The position numbers were made by a program, and so were the translations under genes. A DNA stretch of 64,000 bases. It comes from Trichoderma breve. Its lineage: Eukaryota > Ascomycota > Sordariomycetes > Hypocreales > Hypocreaceae. The notes beneath the pieces are model-generated. The model saw only the letters and a program-made list of their open reading frames with translations, ran no database searches and was not told the origin of the DNA. The DNA lies in the NCBI RefSeq assembly GCF_028502605.1, contig NC_079232.1:4340001-4404000 (forward strand). The letters are read 5' to 3'. Numbering within the stretch: position 1 is the stretch's first letter; each line of letters opens with the position of its first letter. Positions 56,524-64,000 of this stretch are shown piece after piece.

Positions 56524-58405
56524 TGTGGCGATGGAATTGGTGATGGCGATGCGTGTCCGCTTGCCGGTTTGGCTCCAGAAAATATCCAAAGCCTCGCAGC
56601 CGTACCGCGTTGCATTTAGCTGGAAATTGCTGAGTCATCTTCACATGTGGGTTCTGATTGGTGGGCCACCGACAGCTCAGCGGCGGCTACCGAGCTCTTC
56701 ACCTTGTCCCGATTAGGCATACTGTAATGCTACTGATGGCTGCAGGTTACCTATCATCCAATGTCTCGGCTCTGTTAGAGGATGCATTGTTAGGGCTCCC
56801 CGATCATGCAAACTGTCAGGTACGCTTGAGGCACCAACGGATGTCTCTGATGGCCCAATTGGACCGCTTAGCCAGTATCTCGACGATGGATTTTTTATTT
56901 TTTATCTTGTCCCCTTGCAACAACCTGCATGACGTGCCACGTAGAAGCTCTGGCTTCCTATCAACGGAAAATATGGAGTCTATCTATTCGTAGTACTAGA
57001 TTGCCGGTTGAAGCCCAACACTCGCTATCGGCGAACTAACAGCAAAAGGGCAAAAGAGCAACCGAGAAAACAAAAAGTACCATCTTCTCCTCTCTCCAAA
57101 TCCGACTGAGCAAATTCATACATCATAGCTCTGCCCTGCTCATCTGAAAAAGTCTAACCCGTAATTATTGCAGTGTGAAACTGGTCCATCAAAAGGCTAA
57201 TCATCCAGACATCATCACAAAGAAACACATACGTACACTTTAGCTTGCGGAGGGCGGACTTCGGACTCCACCGTCCCCCAAAAGTCCGAATTACCAAGCA
57301 AGATTCGCTCTGCCCAACACCAACAAAGAGATAACCAAGGCAGCCCATCCTTTCGCTTTGCCCTCTTAGGACCAAGTCACAACCCTATTCCCAGAGGCGT
57401 GTCGCCAGGCCCCGCCCTTCTGGCTCAAATCCTGTACGCGGATAGGCTGGAAGCTGCGGACCGCCTGCGACTCTCGGCCACCGGCAGCGTCCTGGTGGTG
57501 GGCGACTATCGCAAGGAAGCGTGCAATTCAGGCACGATAATCGCGGGCGACGCCCAAACGCAAGCGTCATCGATTCGTCGACTGGTTGGCCGATAGCTGC
57601 ATGCGATTTGCTGCGCTGGCCCGCTAGCCTCGACGACGTGGTTTGCCCCGATTCTGTCTATCTGTCTCGTTTTCAAGACAGCATTGCGTTGCAGAAAACG
57701 AGACAAGACGAGACGAGACGAAGCAGGAGGAGCAACGAGCCTGATGCAGATAACGTCGTCACCACTCACACACTCCGTACGGGGTTCGAGATAGCCAGTC
57801 ACACCAATCCGCATCTCGCAATCCCCCAGAGGGCGCCAAACTCAGCTTCTGCCCGTCCCATCTTCCCTCCTCCTGGGGCCCCCGGGTTTCGTTTCCGAAT
57901 CCACTCGAGGCCGTCCACGCGATTGCTAGAACACGTTTGACGGACACCTTGAGGGATTGACTTGCTTTGTTGGTTCCTCGGCTCCACTCGGGCATTCCCC
58001 TGTCATTCCTCCCATGCCCCCGTTTGCTGGAATTCTGCATGTAAGCTCTTACTGTACTCCAGAAAATAGCTTTCCAGCACTCATCTCGCTTCCTCCATCT
58101 GCAAAGCTTCTTGGGCCCCCTTCCCTTCATCGTATGTACTACCAAAGTATATAAATATTCACTCCCTTGTCCCGTATAGCTATAGATCGAGGTTCCGGCC
58201 CGGCGAGAAATGGGACAGAGTCAAGGCATTTGTCGCTACCATAACTCCGGAGGCTTCCCCATAGTCTTCCCGACCTGAGCGAGCGCGTTCTGGCGTTTCC
58301 TCGTATTTTATTTTTGTTGTTTTCCTGCCCTCGGACTGGATTATCTTGAGTCGCATCAACACGCACAACTCTTTTTCGCAGTAATAACTGCATTGCACAC
58401 ACAAA
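56524..58405. other. long intergenic region
   Basis: Separates Cef1 from the next MFS gene, with promoters pointing in both directions. ORFs here are in GC-rich stretches and lack features. A pyrimidine-rich leader ends at AACTGCATTGCAC before the next ATG. Confidence 0.45.
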
Positions 58406-60352
58406 ATGACTGGTCCGAAACGGATAAGCGACGACCGGAGTCCGAGTCCAACGATTCGCGAAATCGACAATGATCGCGACTCAGACGTCACCGAGACGTC
58501 GCAATTGCTCGGCCCCGAAGGATACGGAGCGAGAAAAGACAGCTGGGACAACGACGTCGATTTCCAGCATTTGCCGTGGTGGCGCAGGCCGTCTGTATGT
58601 TTCACATGTCCCGAGTGCGGAGAGACAGCTTCCATGGCGACACAGCATCTAACAAGCGCCACAGGTATTCTGGCTTCTTGGACCGTATGCCGTCTTCACT
58701 CTCGCCTTTGGCGGCTTGATTGTTCCTAAACTCAACCTGTAAGCAACAACCAAGATGACGTTTTTCCCCAATCGGTGGAATATCTTGCTAATGGCGGTGC
58801 TGTAGAATTCTCGATCTTGTTTGCAAGCAGTACTTTGCAGACCAGCAACTCATCAACCCTCACTTCACCTACAAGCCCATCGTCTTGGGCTCCGACAACC
58901 CGCAATGCAACATCCCCGAAGTCCAGCGAAATGTCGCCACCTTTATGCTGGGCCTGAACCTCATCATCGGCGGACTGAGCGCCATCGTCGCCCCCAAGCT
59001 GGGCAAACTCTCCGATCGCTACGGACGACGAAAGCTCATGGCTCTCGCATCCTGCGGCGGCCTGCTCAGCGAAGTTGTCACTATTCTCTGCGCAAAGTAC
59101 CCACAGGTTTTCAACTACCGGTGGATGCTCGTGGGTGCTATGTTTGACGGCATCACGGGGTCGTTTACTGCTGGCAGCATTCTCAGTCAGTCGTACACGA
59201 GCGACTGCACACCACCATCCAGGAGAGCCGTGTCCATTGGCTATGTCCATGCTTGTCTCTTTACCGGCCTTGCTGTAGGCCCTCTTCTGGCCGGCTACTT
59301 TGTCAAGTGGACCGGAACCGTTATTTCCATCTTCTATGTAGCTCTTGGCTGCCACGCATTCTTCATCGTCTTCGTCCGCTTTATCATGCCAGAGTCACTG
59401 TCCAAGCGAAGACAGATGCTGGCCCGCGAGAAGCTGGCGAGATCCGAGACCAGTGAAGGCTTGCTTCCTGCTCGCCGAGTTCATAACCCCTTTGAGGCCT
59501 TTGAGATTCTGTGGCCCACTGGACCCGGAACCTCATCAAGGCTGCGGATCAACTTGGTCGCTCTGGCAATTGCCGACACCATCATCATGGGATCTATGAT
59601 GGCCGTGGGCAACTGCCTGATGCTGTATAGCGAATACATGTTTGGATGGGGCACCTTTGAGACGTCCCGCTTCATCTCGCTCCTGTCCATGATCCGCGTT
59701 GTCGTGCTCATGGTCCTCTTCCCCATCATCAACTACGTCTTCCGCATCCGACCAGCAGCTCGACGACGACGCGAGTCTGGGGCACCTGCGGTAGAGGTGA
59801 ATACGGGAGCGGACAACCTGGACATCTGGCTTCTTCGCTTCGCTCTGACATCAGACGTGCTTGGATGTATTGGATACACCCTCTCTCGGAACCAGCACCT
59901 CTTCTTCGCCAGTGGAATGATCACCGCTCTCGGAGGCCTGGGCAGCGCTACTGTCCAGGCCGCCGTTACCAAGCATGTTCCCGCGTCACGCGTCGGGCAG
60001 GTCCTCGGTGCTGTTGGTTTCATGCAGGCGCTCTCACGAGTCGTCGGCCCTCTCATGTTCAATGGCCTATACGCCGTGACGGTTGCCACATTCCCACAGG
60101 CCATCTTCGTGCTCCTCGGTGGGCTTTTCTGCATCGGCTTAATATGTGCTTTCATCATTAAGCCTCATGGTATGTATTCTCTCAACAAACGCTATCCTCA
60201 GCCCCCCTCATTTCAGCTGCTAACAATCAATCACAGTCCACTGGGAAGATGTCGGCGAAGAAGACGAAGAACCATTGAACCAAAGCTCGGGACGCTTCGA
60301 AGCCAGTGCCGGCCAACTCATCTCCGCCGGCGAGGAGACGGATTTCTTTTAA
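58406..60352 (+). CDS. MFS transporter, 12-helix type, 580 aa
   Basis: Exons 58406-58594, 58665-58738, 58806-60169 and 60237-60352; introns 70, 67 and 67 bp, phases 0, 2, 1. The N-terminal 60 residues are acidic, with ETSQLLGPEGYG and DFQHLPWWRRPS. The first helix is split over exons 2 and 3 (VFWLLGPYAVFTLAFGGLIV). MFS motif A is GKLSDRYGRRKLMALA. Further marks: YTSDCTPPSRRAVSIGY, CLFTGLAVGPLLAGYF and FVRFIMPESLSKRR (PESL after helix 6). The C-terminal tail HWEDVGEEDEEPLNQSSGRF is acidic and cytosolic. The layout resembles fungal tetracycline-resistance-like carriers related to yeast YCR023C, with unknown cargo, often vacuolar. Start at the only upstream ATG in frame. Confidence 0.88.
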
Positions 60353-61166
60353 CAAGCGGATGTTTCTGACGATGCACTTTTCGATGACGCCTGTTTTCCA
60401 GCGGTTTGCGGCGCAGGGGCTGGTGGTGAGTATTTCTTTCGACAGCAGGCGAGGCCAATTAGAAGCAGGATGTAGAAACTTTTGGGCATTTTGAGCTGGA
60501 TTTCTTTTGTTCATGTTGTAAACAATGAGCGACTTGTTACTGAATTTTTTTGAGGGGAGGGGTTTTTGTATGATGTGAAATGTAATGCTAGAATACCATT
60601 AGAAGATACCAACCAATACACTGTACGGAGCAAGCAAAATCTCATCCGGTGAATATGACATGGCTTGTCTTATAGCCATTTTAGCTGACTCCATAACTTA
60701 GTTGAAGCTGTCACTCTGAGTTGAAAACTTACTCCACACTCAACCCAATCAACACTTCTTAATGGGCGGCTGCTCCCCCGCTCCAACACGTTTCTTAGTC
60801 TTAAATCTCACCTCTCACATCTCACTCTCACGTTTCTCATCTCACCATCACCCAAGAACAAAAAAACAAAAAAGGAGGATCCAATTGGGCACTCATATAA
60901 ATCCGCACTCCTCTCACCCATGAGCCAATTTCTCCAACGCCTGTCTCATCATTCAGGTTAGTCAGGAGAAATTCACGCAACGCTGAGAAACAAAAAAGAT
61001 TGAAGCTGCTAATGCACAAGGTTGAATAATCGCGACTGCAGACTTATTGGCTTCAAGACTAGCATTGTTCCGAGTAAGCCGATTTGCTGCTCGGCCTTGG
61101 TTAGATCGTCCTGCTAGAGCGTTTAGTCTGAAGAGTTTCGGGAAGCCTTCCTTTGTGAGGGGCGTC
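60353..61166. other. intergenic, includes possible N-terminal extension of the HIT gene
   Basis: No independent gene. From 61047 the frame of the following HIT gene is open without an ATG. Confidence 0.4.
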
Positions 61167-61880
61167 ATGACTTCGACTAACACGGACGGAATGACTATCA
61201 AGTTTGGGCCCTTTGAGGTCACGAAGCAGGTATGCATGGAAAACCGATGTCAACCCCCTTTCTTCTTCATAAATCATCACAAAATCAACATCTCCAGGAA
61301 ACCCCCTCATGTAGACCGATTGAAACCCAGCTGATTAACATCGCTCTAGGTCTTCCTGACAACTCCGCACTCCTACGGTCTTGTCAATCTCAAGCCTCTC
61401 CTCCCAGGCCACGTCCTCATCTGTCCACTCAAACCCCACAAACGCCTCCTGGATATGTCCCCCGCTGAAACAACAGATCTCTTCGCCACAGTTCAGCAGG
61501 TCCAGAAGCTCCTCGCCCGGCTCTACTTTCCGGATCCCTCAGATCTCATGTCGGGTAGTTTCACCGTCGCGCTGCAGGATGGCGCGGAGGCGGGACAAAC
61601 CATCCCCCACGTGCACGTCCATGTGATTCCTCGTAAGAAGGGCGACATGGGAGAAGCTATGGATGAGATCTATGTGCATCTGTCCAGCGAGGAAGCCAAT
61701 GTGGGAGGTGCACTGTGGGACCAGCAGAGGCCTCGACCGGCTGGAAGAATGCCGAGGATTGAGGACGCGGAGCGCAATGCGCGGACAATGGAGCAAATGA
61801 TTGAGGAAGCGGAAAAGTTCAAGACCGTGCTGGAGGAGATGGGCATCGCAAGTTCTGCCAGGGGAAGTGAGCGGCTGTAA
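61167..61880 (+). CDS. HNT2: FHIT-type HIT hydrolase, bis(5'-nucleosyl)-triphosphatase, 197 aa
   Basis: Two exons, 61167-61229 and 61350-61880, intron 120 bp, phase 0. N-terminus MTSTNTDGMTIKFGPFEVTK then VFLTTPHSYGLVNLKPLLPG, the standard entry into the HIT fold. Catalytic HIT motif HVHVHVIPR at about 108-116 after GQTIP. The C-terminal loop and helix RPAGRMPRIEDAERNARTME match fungal Hnt2/Aph1 proteins. The enzyme cleaves Ap3A and related dinucleoside polyphosphates to AMP plus NDP. Upstream, the same frame is open for 40 codons back to a TTG at 61047 with Arg/Ala/Ser-rich sequence typical of mitochondrial presequences but no ATG. The symbol is by analogy with yeast Hnt2. Confidence 0.9.
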
Positions 61881-64000
61881 AAGCCCGGATGTCTGTCGGA
61901 AGGGAAGATGTTGTGCATAGAAGCGCTGTGTGCCTGCATACACGGTATATGTGTTACCATACCTTAGATGCTGCATGAGCATCCATGGTCGATAGAGATA
62001 CAAGGATTAAACAAGGGCGGTATGTTATCGTTGTCATGTATTGAAAACTCGTGTTATCGTCACATTACCAGGCAACCTATGACCGCAGCGATTGACAATG
62101 TTTGTCTCATGTCGTTGAAACAAAATGCGTCCCTTTGAGGTTGGCTGTTGAATGCCTGGATTTTTCCCGCTCATGTCGCTCGGAACATCGGTATGCATTC
62201 GTATCAGTTTCCAGATAGGAATTAGGGGTAAATTGTCTATGATTAGACAGGTAAAATTTCATTGAGCACAGGTTGTGTCTTGTTGCAGCGGATACTTTTC
62301 CTTTTCTTCAGTGTTGTAGCCAATCTATGTTGCATGCAACACAACAGGTTCATAACTGATAATGCAGTCGGAATAGCCGATGCTGATCGCGCCCCCGAGA
62401 CCGGCGAAGCGGCACTCGGTGAGCCAATACCAATGCTATCAAGAGCGTTGAAGAGACAAAGGTCATCCGGGAAGACGACTGAAGCCCCCTTGTTGTCTAT
62501 CAAGTATCACAAGTGTAGAAGGCCCCGCGTCACGGTTGCTGTTGGCCCCTAGTGGTTCGACTACCGCTTGACCCAATGACTACACGTAAGAGATGCGTCG
62601 TCTTCTATCTCACTTCTCAGCCCATCTGATGTTGAAAAGATGCTCCACCCAGTGTGGTCCAGCCCTCGGGAACTAGCGCAATTCGCTCTTTAGTGCTCGC
62701 TCGATAGATGCATAAAGAATGGCTCGTGCTCCACCCTTGTTCGATTCTTTTATTCCCAGTGGCTTCAAGGTCATGCAAAGAGGGGTGTAAGGTCGTCAAA
62801 GTCTCGGCACTGCAGCTTGTGGGTGTCCTTTCACGCCAAGATCCGCGTCGGCGGAGGAGGCGTCCCGGGTCGGGCTTTCAACGGCCTGTTTGCCTCGTAC
62901 CTTGTGCGTGGATGTTTGGATCGCGACACCCGCCTGGGGTGGTTTCCGGCGGGTGCCTTGCGGGAAAACGGTCATGAGGCTGCTAAACCAAATGCTCTGC
63001 GGAGCACCCATTGGACGAGCTGGGGGTTGCGAACCAGACCGCCTGTTTGCTCCGGCTGCGACTCGAGACACATTCCAGCCAAGGTGAGCAGCGGGGAGGA
63101 AGGAAGGGAGAGAGGAGCGTGAGATGTCGAGGAGGGGCACAAGGCGGGGAACAGACGCTCCGGGTGATATGTTGGCTCATGCCGCGCAGATCCGGATGCT
63201 CTCAATTTGCAGCCGGAATCCGCGTCTTGCAGACGGCCGCCTCAGTTCTCGTGACTTCTATGAGATTCGATGCTCTGCAAAGCTCAAGACAAGCTCATTG
63301 GGCTGATGACGCCTGCATTCTCTTTTACTTTTCCATCTTGCCTATTCGCTAGTCGACCAGTTGTAGATCCGGCTTTAGCGCTGGGAAGCTGCATAAGTTA
63401 TCAAATTGGTGCTGGCGGGAGAAAAAGGGTGTAGCGTGACCGAGCAAAACTGGCGCCCATGGTCCAAGCCAAGTGACATTGAGTAATGGCAACTCGGACC
63501 CTTCGCACGGGGATATCCTGGCAAATTTCGTCTGCATGCAAGTACGAGCATGCAACCGATCCCATCTTTGGTTCGACTGTCAATCTAATGTTGCATGGGA
63601 AATTTGACTGGGTCGCATCCGACTGTAGAACCACTTCGTGGGTCGGCGATTTGGCGCCAAGTGCATGGGAAGCGGAAACGAGGGACAACAACACCACTCA
63701 TCTTCACCTTGGAGTAGATGGATAGTAATGCCTCAACCGTATAACAGCGTAGCAAATCGTTTCCACTGAATTAATTCCGTCGACGGTGACTGATTGATTT
63801 GCGCGTCGCCAGCCATGAAACCTGGTCATCATCATTCCCGTCATTGCACCGTCATGCGGTCATCCGTCTCTGCCTGCAAGGTCATGACAGAGAAATTGAG
63901 CATGCCAGGTGAAGGTGAGATTCGGCTGTGACGGTTTGGCAGAATCAAGACGCAGCGCCACTCCGTACAAAGTAAAATTTTGCAGATACGAAGCACTGTT
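61881..64000. other. terminal intergenic region, no gene supported
   Basis: 2.1 kb to the window edge. ORFs up to 114 codons on both strands overlap one another, are GC-rich and carry no recognisable domain, signal peptide or splice-consistent extension. It may be the promoter of a gene beyond the window. Confidence 0.45.

Noticed and set aside
56524..56589. N-terminal extension of Cef1/Cdc5
   Set aside because: Family members begin at the MPVVKGG-type start; the upstream in-frame codons are leader sequence.
62243..63352. Several 80-114 codon ORFs on both strands near the window end
   Set aside because: They overlap each other on both strands and show no domain, signal or splice support.

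Overview
This is a eukaryotic window from a filamentous ascomycete, most likely Hypocreales and Trichoderma-like. That placement is an inference from gene content; no marker gene was available to test it. Signs that it is fungal: introns mostly of 50-120 bp with GTAAGT/GTATGT donors, CTAAC-type branch points and YAG acceptors, monocistronic genes with long spacers, and typical fungal families (Cef1/Cdc5, DcpS, CorA-like, LysM, GILT, GH23, MFS). Most genes are split by introns, so I rebuilt the exon chains by hand; every multi-exon model closes in frame. No tRNA, rRNA or CRISPR was found.

Layout. 0-25 kb is a sparse, repeat-rich accessory region. It holds an HD-domain hydrolase, a small secreted protein with a three-base first coding exon, an orphan protein, a secreted GH23-like lysozyme/transglycosylase, a 592-aa fungal protein of unknown function, a duplicated-domain protein, a 1146-aa four-module enzyme (methyltransferase, BBE-like FAD oxidase, phosphomevalonate-kinase-like P-loop kinase, APRT-like phosphoribosyltransferase), two more unknowns, a LysM protein and a zinc alcohol dehydrogenase. 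Between these lie a MITE-like element, related AT-rich dispersed repeats and a CTCTAGA minisatellite.

25-33 kb is compact and mostly conserved: a hexokinase-family gene with an 18-nt microexon, a GILT-like protein converging on and overlapping the DcpS decapping gene, and a membrane-anchored SH3 protein. 33-36 kb has no convincing gene. 36-46 kb holds a divergent pair (a DUF7580-like/nucleoside-phosphorylase protein and a C2H2/FHA protein) and a CorA-like channel. 46-51 kb holds one unrecognised gene and a second, inverted copy of the MITE-like element. 51-62 kb holds two MFS transporters, the splicing factor Cef1/Cdc5 and an FHIT-type HIT hydrolase. The last 2 kb shows no gene.

How the genes relate. 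Most are independent. The accessory part looks like an environmental-interaction and specialised-metabolism region: secreted cell-wall-active or cell-wall-binding proteins (GH23, LysM, small Cys protein) around one self-contained multifunctional enzyme. That enzyme is the most unusual object in the window. Its modules suggest PRPP-dependent nucleotide chemistry linked to phosphorylation, oxidation and methylation, but its substrate cannot be read from sequence.
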